Below, one piece after another: positions 7,778 through 16,715 of a DNA stretch of 41,523 nucleotides (position 1 is its first letter; every line of letters begins with the position of its first letter). The notes beneath the pieces were generated by a model. That model did not search any database. It saw nothing but the letters and a program-made list of their open reading frames with translations, and had not been told where the DNA came from. The stretch covers positions 1 to 41,523 of the forward strand of contig CAJIYX010000015.1 in the NCBI GenBank assembly GCA_905181725.1, given 5' to 3'. The DNA comes from Alphaproteobacteria bacterium UBA830. Its GTDB lineage: Bacteria; Pseudomonadota; Alphaproteobacteria; MPNO01; UBA830. The position numbers and the translations under genes are program-made.

Positions 7778-9484
7778 TCAGAACTTGTGGAAGGCGGCAA
7801 ATTCGTCTTCGCGGTAATGGGGCTCCCAGCCGTCGATGATGACGTCGATAACCGTCGTCACATCTGCCTCGGCAGCACGTTCCAGCGCGCCGACCAGATC
7901 GCCCGGCTGCTCGACCCGTTCCCCGCGCGCGCCGTAGGCCTCAGCCAGCTTGACGTGATCGGTCGGGCCGAAATGTGAACCGATAAAACGCCCGCCATAA
8001 TGCGCTTTCTGGAACACCCGCAGCGCCCCGTAACTGCAATCATTATAGATCACGATAACGATCGGCGTTTCTTCACGCACGGATGTTTCGATCTCCTGCG
8101 CGTTCATACCGAAATCACCATCGCCGATACACACAACGACCTGACGATCGGGCTGTGCCAGCTTCGCGCCGATGGCGCCCGGCAACGCCCAGGCCATCGT
8201 CCCGGAGCCAACCGGCAGATGGTATTGATCGGGTTTACGGATTTTGATGCCGTGCGCCCATTGTGTGTGCAGACCCGACCCCAGGACGTAAATCGCGTCC
8301 GCATCGCAGACCTGTTCAATGGCTCTCGTGATCCGTTGCGGCTTGATCGGCACAGCATCGAGATCGGTATCGTAATACCGGCGTTCCTGATCGGCGGCGA
8401 GTTCCGCCACGCGCTTGACGCGGGGATGATCCGCCCCGCCCTCGACTTGCAGATTGTCCGCTTCCAGATGAACCAGCAGGTCGTCCAGAAACGCACCTGA
8501 ATCAGCATGCACCCCCAGCGTCACCGCGTATTGCTTGCCGATCTCAAGAGGATCGTTCTCGACCTGGATGATCTTGGCGTTCTCGGGGATCAGCGACCAG
8601 TTGATAGTGTTCACGTTCAGGAACCGCGACCCCAGGCCCAGCACCACGTCGGCCTCCCGCACCAGCCCGTTTGCCGTTGAATGACCGAAATGGCCTACAA
8701 TACCGCCGGACAACACATGATCTTCGGGGATCGAGCCGCGCCCCATCTCCGTCGTGATGACCGGCACGGTCAACCGTTCGGCAAGGGCAATGAGCTGATC
8801 TGAAGCATTGGCCCAGCGCACGCCACGCCCGGCAATGATGACGGGACGTTCCGCCTGCATCAGCAGATCAGCCGCCTGCTCTACCGCCCAGGTTTCAGGT
8901 CTTGGCCGGTTGGCAAGTGCCCCGGAATGCGCGCCCCCTTTAAGCGACAGGTCGGTCGATTCAACATCGACCGGGTTTGGCAGGATGTTCTTCGGAAAAT
9001 CGACGTGGACCACACCCGGCATCCCGGATTTCAGCGCCTGAAAGGCGGTCCGCATGATCCGGTTTGCGTCCTTTGCCTCGGTCAGCTGGCCCTGCCATTT
9101 GGTGAAGTTGCTGAAGACGCTCATGACATCGAATTCATGCCAGATATTCCGTTGTAGCCGGAAAGTATCCATGTTGGCCGACAGCATCAGCAGGGGCACC
9201 GCGTCTTTGTTCGCCGACCACGCCCCCAGCACGGTATTCGAAATACTGGGACCGACATGGAACAGACAGCAGCCGATCTTGCCCGTGACGCGGGAATACG
9301 TATCCGCCATCGACGTCGCACCCGTTTCGAACCGCGCCGTTACATAACGGATTTCATCCTGACGGTGATACATCGCATCGAGCAGCGGCAGAACCGTATC
9401 GCCGGTGATACCAAAAACATATTCGACACCCTCTTCGATCAGCGCATCGACGACGGCCTGGGCAGCGGTCATGCTGTTCTTCAT
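7778..9484 (-). CDS. Thiamine diphosphate-dependent enzyme (acetolactate synthase/benzoylformate decarboxylase superfamily)
   Basis: This 568-residue protein has the three domains of the ALS/BFD/PDC superfamily. The PYR domain holds the activating Glu in RFETGATSMADTYSRVTGK. The central domain has AERPVIIAGRGVRWANASD. The PP domain has the ThDP/Mg motif GDGDFGMNAQEIETSVREE ending with IVIVIYND. Such enzymes decarboxylate or ligate 2-oxo acids. Its catabolic neighbours (LLM, VOC, GMC) favour a decarboxylase or lyase of an aromatic or short oxo-acid over anabolic acetolactate synthase, and no ilvH-like small subunit is adjacent. ATG 9484 is the natural start; a small hairpin lies just upstream. 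Confidence 0.88.
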   Translation of the reverse strand: MKNSMTAAQAVVDALIEEGVEYVFGITGDTVLPLLDAMYHRQDEIRYVTARFETGATSMADTYSRVTGKIGCCLFHVGPSISNTVLGAWSANKDAVPLLMLSANMDTFRLQRNIWHEFDVMSVFSNFTKWQGQLTEAKDANRIMRTAFQALKSGMPGVVHVDFPKNILPNPVDVESTDLSLKGGAHSGALANRPRPETWAVEQAADLLMQAERPVIIAGRGVRWANASDQLIALAERLTVPVITTEMGRGSIPEDHVLSGGIVGHFGHSTANGLVREADVVLGLGSRFLNVNTINWSLIPENAKIIQVENDPLEIGKQYAVTLGVHADSGAFLDDLLVHLEADNLQVEGGADHPRVKRVAELAADQERRYYDTDLDAVPIKPQRITRAIEQVCDADAIYVLGSGLHTQWAHGIKIRKPDQYHLPVGSGTMAWALPGAIGAKLAQPDRQVVVCIGDGDFGMNAQEIETSVREETPIVIVIYNDCSYGALRVFQKAHYGGRFIGSHFGPTDHVKLAEAYGARGERVEQPGDLVGALERAAEADVTTVIDVIIDGWEPHYREDEFAAFHKF

Positions 9485-9507
9485 CGTTTCATCCCCGTTT
9501 TGTATAT

Positions 9508-9525
9508 CCGGACATTCGCGTCCGG
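9508..9525. promoter_or_regulatory. Short hairpin in the leader of the ThDP enzyme gene
   Basis: CCGGAC and GTCCGG form a perfect 6-bp stem with a 6-base loop. It lies 23 bp upstream of the ThDP-enzyme start and 16 bp past the LLM gene's stop. It has no T-tract on the minus strand, so it is not a clear terminator. It could be an RNA-processing element or an operator half-site pair, or have no function. Confidence 0.3.
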
Positions 9526-9541
9526 TTTAATTCGCGTAGTT

Positions 9542-10687
9542 CTACTTTGATACCAGGTTCGACGGTTTGCCGGCGACATCCAGCGGCACTGCACCATGCG
9601 CCTTTACCTGATCGGCAAGCAACTGCGCCTCGGCCCTGTAGTTGTAGCGACCCGCGTTGAAATGCGGGATAACATAGCGCGCAAACAGCTCCAGCGAGCG
9701 TTTGAGCTTTTCAGAGCCCGCCCATTCATGGGTTGTCAGCATGACGCCGCCGAACATACCGTTATCTGCGATTTTCTTTTCGATCCACGCAATAGCATCG
9801 TCGGGGGTGCCGACCACCCAGTCCCGGCGCTCCACAACCGATTGCGGCGTAAATTCCGAGACCGGCTGCCCCTTATAGGATTCGTAAAGCGGCGTGAAAC
9901 CGATCGACGTGAAATAGCCCGTCTCGCGCATGATGCCTTCGCTGACATCGGCCCAGGCTTCCTCGCGCGTATCTGCCAGATAGAAATTGCTGACCAGATG
10001 CCATTGATCGCGGTCCGCCGCCTTGCCATGACGGTCGCAGGCGCCTTCGAAGTTCTTCCAGAATTCCGTGAACACGCCATCGCCGGGCCGGTTCAGCCCG
10101 CAGGGAGTCCAAAGTTCCATATCGTGCCGTGCTGCCATATCAAGACCCTCGGCGCCACCGGTCGTCGGCAGGGCCATCGGTAATCGCGGCTGCTGATAGG
10201 ATTTGAGCTGCAGGCGGAGATCGTTGAACTGCCAGAATTCGCCGTCATGGCTGATCGGATCATCGGCTTCCAGAAGGCGGACAATAATATCGGCCGATTC
10301 CCCCATCATCCGGCGGGCGGCAGCGCTGTCGATATTGAACAGCTTCTTGTCGGTGACAAGGCTCGACGGCCCGATACCGAGAACCGCGCGCCCGTAAGAC
10401 AGATGATCGAGAAACGCGATGCGCTCGGCCACCTGATACGGATGATGAAACGGTAGATTGACCACCGATGTGCCCAACCGGATCCGGGATGTCTTGGCCG
10501 CGGCCATCGACAGTGCCATTTCGGGCGACGGCATGGTTTCCCACCCGCCCGAGTGATGCTCGCCGATATGGAATGAATCGTAGCCAAGGCTTTCCGCATA
10601 CGGGATCAGATCGATATCCCGGTGAAAGGCCAGTGTCGGGTTTTCCGACGGATGGTGCGTCGGCATCATAAAGAACGAAAATTTCAT
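9542..10687 (-). CDS. LLM-class flavin-dependent monooxygenase (luciferase-like)
   Basis: This 381-residue protein is of the bacterial-luciferase-like TIM-barrel class: MKFSFFMMPTHH at the start, DSFHIGEHHSGGW, RIRLGTSVVNLPFHHPYQVAERIAFLDHLSYGR split over the core, and GTPDDAIAWIEKK near the end. Members use reduced FMN (or F420) and O2 to oxidise small carbon compounds. The start is ATG 10687, preceded by AGGAA at good spacing; the longer frame to 10777 would run into the VOC gene. It lies 34 bp after the VOC gene on the same strand, so both likely sit in one transcript. The substrate is unknown; a reductase partner is not seen nearby. Confidence 0.88.
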   Translation of the reverse strand: MKFSFFMMPTHHPSENPTLAFHRDIDLIPYAESLGYDSFHIGEHHSGGWETMPSPEMALSMAAAKTSRIRLGTSVVNLPFHHPYQVAERIAFLDHLSYGRAVLGIGPSSLVTDKKLFNIDSAAARRMMGESADIIVRLLEADDPISHDGEFWQFNDLRLQLKSYQQPRLPMALPTTGGAEGLDMAARHDMELWTPCGLNRPGDGVFTEFWKNFEGACDRHGKAADRDQWHLVSNFYLADTREEAWADVSEGIMRETGYFTSIGFTPLYESYKGQPVSEFTPQSVVERRDWVVGTPDDAIAWIEKKIADNGMFGGVMLTTHEWAGSEKLKRSLELFARYVIPHFNAGRYNYRAEAQLLADQVKAHGAVPLDVAGKPSNLVSK

Positions 10688-10721
10688 CTTTGTGTTCCTG
10701 TTACCGCGTTGGCGGCATTTT

Positions 10722-11951
10722 CTAGCCCCATGGCCCCATAAACTGTTCTCCACCATAGCTGTCGGAGCGGGCCTCAAGCGTTTCGGGCCAATTGTTATTA
10801 TCTATCTGCGGGCGCTGATCCGCGGGGCGTGGCCGACCGTCCCAGCCGACCTGTTCCATGTAGCAGTATAGCTGGAGCGCGTGACCGTCCGGGTCGATGG
10901 CGAAAGCCGTGTACTCCATCCCCGGAAACAGCTCAGGCGGGAAATAGAGGATTTCGGCACCCTGCTCGGCAAGCCAGGAAATCGCCGCTTTGAGCTGGCC
11001 GTAATCGTTTAGGCGCACACCGAACGAGAAGTTCGTCGACCAGTCAGTGAGGCCAAGCTCTGCGCGCAGTCCTATCGGATACAGCGCCAGCGAGTGATGA
11101 TCGTTTCCGCAGCGCAGGAAATGGCAGGCTTCCCCATTCCAGTCGATACTCTCGGTGATCACGAAACCGAGCCGGGCGGTGTAAAACGCGAGCGCGTCTC
11201 CCATGTTATCTGTAAACAACCGCACTGGCCCGATCCCGGTAATCTTGAACGGACGCGACAGCAGCACACCGCCGACGTCATAGGTGGCATCGCCCTGTTC
11301 GAGCGAATTGGTCCCGTCCGACATATCGACACCTGCATCAACCGCGCGCCGGACTTCTTCGGCTTCACGGATATAGGGGATTTCCGGCGGGTTCATGAAT
11401 TTTTGATCGTACATATTCTGCGGTTTTGACAGCCCGTTCCAGCCAATTTGCTCGATACCGTAAAACAGCTCATTCACCCGCCCGTCAGGATCGACGGGAT
11501 AGACATGCCAGTTCGAGCCGGGCAGATCTCGCCCGGTCCGACCATAGTGAACGCCGATTTCGCGGAACCAGTCAGTCGCGTGACGCACTTCCTGCAGGCT
11601 GCCAACCTGCCAGGTGATCTGGTTCATGGTGGCACCATCGGCCATTGTTTTCCTGTAATCGATGGCCTTGCGGACGCGATAGGGAAACAGCACGAATGCA
11701 TGATGATCCGTGCCGTAGCGCATGAAGAAGCCGCGGGTGTCCCCTTTGCCATCAAGATCTTTGGGATCATTTGCCCGTCCGGCAAAGTCGAGAATATCGG
11801 TAATCTGGAAACCCAGCAGGTCGCGATAGAACCGGAGCGAGGCTTCCATGTCGTTGGCATAGAAGCCGAAATGTCCGAGCCGCCTGATCTTGAAGGGCCG
11901 GTCGAGCATCACCCCACCGACGTCGAAGCTGTCCTGCAATTTCGTCGCCAT
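10722..11951 (-). CDS. Tandem VOC-domain protein, extradiol ring-cleavage dioxygenase-like
   Basis: This 409-residue protein is made of two similar halves. Each opens with DVGGV(M/L)L-x-RPFKI and closes with an EQ(I/V)GW(N/D)G block, so it arose by internal duplication. Each half is a vicinal-oxygen-chelate unit like type I catechol/biphenyl extradiol dioxygenases. In the first half His27 (GHFGFY) and Glu161 (NELFY) fill two iron-ligand positions and HH83-84 the catalytic pair, but the second metal His seems to be Gln111. In the second half the equivalents are Pro242, Phe308 and Gln360, and only HH285-286 remain. GGGAG precedes ATG 11951. It probably acts on a ring or enol compound with the LLM enzyme downstream. 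Confidence 0.85.
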   Translation of the reverse strand: MATKLQDSFDVGGVMLDRPFKIRRLGHFGFYANDMEASLRFYRDLLGFQITDILDFAGRANDPKDLDGKGDTRGFFMRYGTDHHAFVLFPYRVRKAIDYRKTMADGATMNQITWQVGSLQEVRHATDWFREIGVHYGRTGRDLPGSNWHVYPVDPDGRVNELFYGIEQIGWNGLSKPQNMYDQKFMNPPEIPYIREAEEVRRAVDAGVDMSDGTNSLEQGDATYDVGGVLLSRPFKITGIGPVRLFTDNMGDALAFYTARLGFVITESIDWNGEACHFLRCGNDHHSLALYPIGLRAELGLTDWSTNFSFGVRLNDYGQLKAAISWLAEQGAEILYFPPELFPGMEYTAFAIDPDGHALQLYCYMEQVGWDGRPRPADQRPQIDNNNWPETLEARSDSYGGEQFMGPWG

Positions 11952-12025
11952 CAGAATTCTCCCTTTTAGGGTAATTGTTTCCGATTAACCTCATCGGGAC
12001 AAGGGCCGGAGCGTCTGGTCGCCCG

Positions 12026-12910
12026 TTAACTTTTCGCCGGGCGAAACACCAGCCAGAAGCCCGATACAGCTACAGCCAAACCAGCGGTGCCAAGCCAGCC
12101 GAACGTCTCCCCGAACAGAAACCAGCCCATGAGGGCCGTCGATGGTGCCATCAGATAGAACATACTGGTCACCCGGGTGGTTTCCCCCTGCCGTAGGAGC
12201 CAGTACAGCAGCATCCAGGCAGCACCCGATAACAGGACCACCTGCCACGCGATAGCGATCACCAGTTCGTCCGCCCATTCCACCGCCCCCTGCTCGATCG
12301 AGAGCGAGACAACACCGCAGACGATGGCGGACAGGCCAAGCTGGATGGTATTGGTCGCGGCAATCTCTGCGTCGGCGCAATAGCGCTTCTGATAGATCGT
12401 GCCCACGGTGATCGAAATAAGACAGAGGAACGCCGCGAGGAACGCCGCTACCGGTGTGGCATCAAAAGCGGCTTTTTCCCACACCACGAGCAGTACGCCG
12501 ACGAGCCCGAGCAATAGTCCGTACCACTGGGGCCGCGTCACCGTGTCGCCGAAACCGGCGGCAACGACGACGCCGGTCAAGATCGGCTGAAGCCCTGTAA
12601 TAACCGCCAGAGTGCCGGCGGAAAGACCGAGGTCGATGGCGACAAAGACACCGCCGAGATAGCCTGCATGGATTAGCAGCCCGGCGACCCCGATGTGGCA
12701 GATATCGCGCAAGGATCGCGGCCAGCTGCCACCGACGGCGAGAACAATCGGGACCATCAGCAACATCGACAGGCTGAACCGGATAGCGAGAAACCTGAAT
12801 GGCTCGATATAGGGATCGCCGAGCTTGGTGGCGATATGACCCGTACTCCACAACAGCACGAAGACAAGCGCGGCACCGCCGATCAAGAGGCGGCGGCGGT
12901 TACTGATCAT
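12026..12910 (-). CDS. EamA/DMT-family inner-membrane transporter
   Basis: This 294-residue protein has about ten hydrophobic helices in two EamA repeats; typical pieces are LLWSTGHIATKLGDPYIEPF, GLQPILTGVVVAAGFGDTV and FYLMAPSTALMGWFLFGE. DMT transporters export or take up metabolites. It ends 74 bp before the VOC start and begins 19 bp after the GMC gene, all on one strand, so it may move the substrate or product of this cluster. No specificity can be read from sequence. Confidence 0.88.
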   Translation of the reverse strand: MISNRRRLLIGGAALVFVLLWSTGHIATKLGDPYIEPFRFLAIRFSLSMLLMVPIVLAVGGSWPRSLRDICHIGVAGLLIHAGYLGGVFVAIDLGLSAGTLAVITGLQPILTGVVVAAGFGDTVTRPQWYGLLLGLVGVLLVVWEKAAFDATPVAAFLAAFLCLISITVGTIYQKRYCADAEIAATNTIQLGLSAIVCGVVSLSIEQGAVEWADELVIAIAWQVVLLSGAAWMLLYWLLRQGETTRVTSMFYLMAPSTALMGWFLFGETFGWLGTAGLAVAVSGFWLVFRPAKS

Positions 12911-12929
12911 CGTGCCAGCTCAAGACCGG

Positions 12930-14567
12930 CTACGCCGCGGCTGGCGCGGGCGGCAGGTAGGGTTTGCCGAGCATATGATCGCTGACCTTCTCGGCGATCA
13001 CGAGAACCGCCGCATGGATGTTCCCGGAAACTAGATCGGGCATGGCACAGGCATCGATGACACGAAGGTTTTCAGCACCTTTAACCCGGCACTCGGTGTC
13101 GAGTACGGCTTCCGAATTCGTGCCCATCGGCGTCGTACAGGACGGATGATGAGCGGTGACCGCCATCCGGCGGATCCATTCATCGAGTTCCGCATCCGAT
13201 TTCACATTCTGGCCGGGCGCGGTCTCAACGCCGCGGAACTTGTCCATCGCCGGCTGGTGCATCATCTCGCGCGCCAGTTTGACGCCGGTCCGCAACGTGT
13301 CCAAATCCTGCGACACGGACAGGAAGTTCTGGCGGATACGCACCTTATCAAACGGGTCCGCTGACCGCAGCAGCACTTCGCCCCGGCTTTCAGGGTGCAG
13401 CAGGACAGGCCGCACACCGAAACCATCGGTGTAGGCACGCTTGATACCGGGGAACCACATATGGGCGTTTCCGGGCGCGCCGCGGAACAGGAACTGAATA
13501 TCCGTCGTTGTCAGATCGGAGCGCGTTTTGATGAAGCCGTGCAGCCCGCCGGGAAGCACAGTAGCGGGGCCCGTTCCGAACAGATGCGCACGAATGATCG
13601 AGACCGCCATGCGGTCGAACCGCATGGTTTTGCGGAACGGCCCGGCTTTCGGGCGTGACGCGGTCGGCTGAACGGCAAGATGATCCTGCAGGTTCCGGCC
13701 GAGATAGGGCGAATCAATCACCGGTTCGATACCGACGCTGCGCAGATGATCGCCGGGTCCGATCCCCGACAGCATCAGCAGTTGCGGTGTGTTGAAGACC
13801 CCGCCCGACAGGATGACTTCCTTGGCGGCATGGACGATTTCGGTCTTGCCGAGGCGCGAATAGGCGACACCGGTTGCACGGTTCCCCTCCATCGCAACGC
13901 GGGTCACATAGGTGCTGTCCTGCAATGTCACGTTGCCACGGCGTAGAGCCGGGCGCAGAAACGCGGTCGCCGCACTATGACGACGTCCTTCATGGATCGT
14001 CGACTGGCTACGGCCCAGCCCTTCCTGCTTCTCGCCGTTATAATCTTCGGTATATCCGAACCCCATGGCGTTACCGGCCTCGACCCAGGCTTCCCAGAGC
14101 GGATCGTCGGACTTGGCGCTCTGGGTATGCAGCGGGCCTTCACCGCCGCGCCAGTCGTCGTCACCATGCTCCCAGTTCTCCATTCGCCGGAAATAGGGCA
14201 GCACATCGGCATAAGACCAGCCGGCAGCGCCATTGGCTGCCCAGCGGTCGTAGTCGCCCTTGTGGCCGCGCACATATGCCATGACATTAATGGATGACGA
14301 CCCGCCAACGACCTTGCCCCGCATGGCTTCAATCTCGCGTCCATTCAGTCCTTCTTCGGGCTCGGTGTCGTAGCCCCAGTCATGAGCTCGCTTTTCATGC
14401 ATCTTGCCGAGGCCAAGCGGAATGTGGATCAGCGGGTCGGTATCGGGACCACCCGCTTCAAGGACCAGTATCCGGTTGCTGGGATCGGCGCCCAGACGAT
14501 AAGCAAGCAAACACCCGGCGCTGCCCGCGCCCACAATCACGTAATCGTATTCTTTTGTCCCGACCAT
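12930..14567 (-). CDS. GMC-family FAD oxidoreductase (choline/alcohol dehydrogenase-like)
   Basis: This 545-residue enzyme has the N-terminal dinucleotide fold GAGSAGCLLAYRL (about residues 13-25), the second GMC signature GKVVGGSSSINVMAYVRG (about 84-101), and the C-terminal catalytic His and Asn in TAHHPSCTTPMG and SGNIHAAVLV. The family oxidises alcohols to aldehydes and passes electrons to O2 or quinones. There is no signal peptide. It heads the minus-strand cluster of EamA, VOC, LLM and ThDP genes and so may perform an early oxidation step of that pathway. It is of the choline/alcohol dehydrogenase AlkJ/BetA type by length and motifs; the substrate is unassigned. Confidence 0.92.
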   Translation of the reverse strand: MVGTKEYDYVIVGAGSAGCLLAYRLGADPSNRILVLEAGGPDTDPLIHIPLGLGKMHEKRAHDWGYDTEPEEGLNGREIEAMRGKVVGGSSSINVMAYVRGHKGDYDRWAANGAAGWSYADVLPYFRRMENWEHGDDDWRGGEGPLHTQSAKSDDPLWEAWVEAGNAMGFGYTEDYNGEKQEGLGRSQSTIHEGRRHSAATAFLRPALRRGNVTLQDSTYVTRVAMEGNRATGVAYSRLGKTEIVHAAKEVILSGGVFNTPQLLMLSGIGPGDHLRSVGIEPVIDSPYLGRNLQDHLAVQPTASRPKAGPFRKTMRFDRMAVSIIRAHLFGTGPATVLPGGLHGFIKTRSDLTTTDIQFLFRGAPGNAHMWFPGIKRAYTDGFGVRPVLLHPESRGEVLLRSADPFDKVRIRQNFLSVSQDLDTLRTGVKLAREMMHQPAMDKFRGVETAPGQNVKSDAELDEWIRRMAVTAHHPSCTTPMGTNSEAVLDTECRVKGAENLRVIDACAMPDLVSGNIHAAVLVIAEKVSDHMLGKPYLPPAPAAA

Positions 14568-14729
14568 GACGTCAGCTACTCCTTGCGCATCTGCGGCGTG
14601 CCATCGCCGCTTGTTGAAGGGGGCATTCTAAAGGGCAGAACCGCGATAGAATAGTACGCTATCTAAGTTTCCTGACCTTTCGACCTCTGGCCATCGGGCG
14701 CCAGGCGACCCAACAACAGAATCGAAGCC

Positions 14730-15176
14730 ATGACCGAGATATTCGTCGATGCCGACGCCTGCCCTGTAAAAGACGAGATTGTCCGCGTCGCGGAACGCCA
14801 TAACGTCGGCGTCCACATGGTCAGCGACGGCGGCATCCGGCCAAACCCGCATCCGCTGGTCACCATGACGATCGTGACGCAGGGGTCGGACGCAGCAGAT
14901 GACTGGATCGCCGAGCGGATTGCGGCAAAAGACATCTGCGTTACCAACGACATTCCCCTGGCGGCGCGGTGTATCGAGGTCGGCGCGCGTGTGGTGCGGC
15001 CCAATGGCGAGCCGTTGGACAAAAATTCAATCGGCAGCGTTCTGGCGACGCGCAACCTGATGACGGATTTACGATCCGCCGGCACCGTGACCGGCGGGCC
15101 CCGGCCGTTTGATAAAAAGGACCGGTCGAAGTTTCTCGATTTTCTCGAAAGGACGATCCGCGACGTTCAGCGCTGA
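14730..15176 (+). CDS. YaiI/YqxD family protein (DUF188)
   Basis: This 148-residue protein has the family signature IFVDADACPVKDEI at the N-terminus, followed by VTNDIPLAARCIEVGA and GPRPFDKKDRSKFLDFLE at the C-terminus. The acidic residues fit a PIN-like nuclease fold, although no activity has been settled for the family. Length is normal and ATG 14730 matches the family start. Its 3' end overlaps the last 10 bases of the convergent TylF relic. Confidence 0.93.
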   Translation: MTEIFVDADACPVKDEIVRVAERHNVGVHMVSDGGIRPNPHPLVTMTIVTQGSDAADDWIAERIAAKDICVTNDIPLAARCIEVGARVVRPNGEPLDKNSIGSVLATRNLMTDLRSAGTVTGGPRPFDKKDRSKFLDFLERTIRDVQR

Positions 15177-15841
15177 AGGCTAGACGCCTGGCCAGACCAG
15201 GCCTTGATACCGATCCTGCCGGAACAATCGAGCCGATTGAGCAGAATGTTGCCCTCGACGGCAAAATATTCGTCGGTCGCCTCGCACGAGCCGCGCCAGT
15301 GGCCGTAATCGTCGATAATCAGCGCGCCGCCGGAAGACAGGACCGGGAACATGTATTTCAGCTCATGCGCCGTGGATGCATGCCAGTCGGTATCGAGACG
15401 CAGCACCGATATGGCATCCGGCATACTCTCCGGTATCGTATCCTCGACGCGCCCTTTGACCAGATGAAACCGGCCGCGCGGCAGGCCCGTCAGATCGAGG
15501 TTCTTGCGCACCCGTTTTCAGCGACGCATAGGCCCAGACGTTCAATTCTCCCTCTACGCGGTCTCCAGGGTCGAGAAAATCATTGGCGTGAATACCCTGA
15601 TAGTTGACGTCCTGTTCTGTCGGCGGGGTCATGCCTTCGAACGTGTCATATAGGCGCAAATTCCGCCTTCAACGAGATAGCCCGGGACATCGCGCGCAAC
15701 GGCATATTTCACGGTCTGGTACAGACCGTACATCCGCTCGACCGGCGTCATGGTGAAAAGCTGGCAGACCTCGAGTCTGCGCAGAAAATCCTCGTTCGAT
15801 GATATATCCGGATCGATTTTCTTACGGGGCCGGACGACCTC
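15167..15841 (-). pseudogene. TylF/macrocin-O-methyltransferase-like gene, broken in three frames
   Basis: Three pieces in different frames together read as a TylF-type SAM methyltransferase. The first (about 15841-15665) has IDPDISSNEDFLRRLEVC, LFTMTPVERMYGLYQTVKYA and GYLVEGGI. It jumps straight to RLYDTFEGMTPPTEQDVNYQ, losing about 25 residues including the glycine-rich SAM loop, and shifting frame. A further one-base gain in a G run near 15511-15513 leads to VRKNLDLTGLPRG, VEDTIPESMP, LRLDTDWHAST and GGALIIDDYGHWRG. Intact relatives carry these blocks in one frame. No start codon is seen at the 5' end. Loss of the SAM-binding loop means no activity is expected. Confidence 0.8.
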
Positions 15842-15884
15842 TTAGCCGAACGGGCACACTAGTCTGTAGAGAACACCCCGCGTA

Positions 15885-16559
15885 TTAGCCCGCCTTTAAC
15901 TGTTTAAGAAACTTAGTTTTTTTCTCGGCGAGAGATTCATGCGCACCAATAATAATTTCGCGGGCCGTAAAAGTACCGGTCCAGAAAATACCTATACCGG
16001 ATTCCACCTCGGTCATTTTTCTGCCTAGTTCGCTGCGGGTGATATAGCTGGCGCGATCCATTCCCACTTCCTGGCCTTTATGAAAAAAATGCAGTTCCCC
16101 GTCATTCAGTTCGCAGAACCAGCGATGATGCGGAAACCCAATTTCCGGCATCTTACCCAGGAACATTTTTGCCCGGGCAAAACGGTCTTTGACGAAAATC
16201 TCTCGCGCGCGTGACGGCACCTCGACATATCCGGCCTTCGACACACGGGCTAGTTCGCGCCCCACCTCGATGGGATCGCGAATATCTTCAAGCGTATGCG
16301 AACAGATCGCGTAGTCGAAATAGTCGTCGGGCCACGGCCATTTCCCCTCGCAGGCATCGTGAATTTGCCACGTATCCTTCGTGAACCGCTCCGCATCTTC
16401 CGGGTCCAGTGCATCGTCCGTACGACGGGTCTCATATGGCATGATATCGAGCACATGCGTCGCCAGATTGAACGGATTATGCCACCCGCCGACATCAAGC
16501 ACCCGGGGCATGTCGCGGCAGGCATCGCGCAGTTTGGGTATGTTGGACCGGAGTATCAT
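15885..16559 (-). CDS. Class I SAM-dependent methyltransferase
   Basis: This 224-residue protein has a Rossmann-type methyltransferase core: PRVLDVGGWHNPFN (motif I), a middle acidic segment VLDIMP, DYFDYAICSHTLEDIRDP (motif equivalent to post-II/III with a methyltransferase-11 style), and a C-terminal half with FPHHRWFCELNDGELHFFHKGQ. The substrate is unknown; such proteins often occur near polysaccharide or O-antigen genes, and it lies 43 bp upstream of the TylF relic on the same strand. The start ATG 16559 is unambiguous in the frame. It looks intact. Confidence 0.8.
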   Translation of the reverse strand: MILRSNIPKLRDACRDMPRVLDVGGWHNPFNLATHVLDIMPYETRRTDDALDPEDAERFTKDTWQIHDACEGKWPWPDDYFDYAICSHTLEDIRDPIEVGRELARVSKAGYVEVPSRAREIFVKDRFARAKMFLGKMPEIGFPHHRWFCELNDGELHFFHKGQEVGMDRASYITRSELGRKMTEVESGIGIFWTGTFTAREIIIGAHESLAEKKTKFLKQLKAG

Positions 16560-16715
16560 TTGCGCCGATTATCGCTGGAAACCGTCACGACGCAACAGAC
16601 GAAGCCGTCACGCCGATTCGTCGCGATATGCTTGCGACGGACGGCCATTTGGCCGACAATAATATAGATCAACGTGCCGGTGGCAGGCGCTACACCCCCC
16701 GGAATTCGGTAAAAA

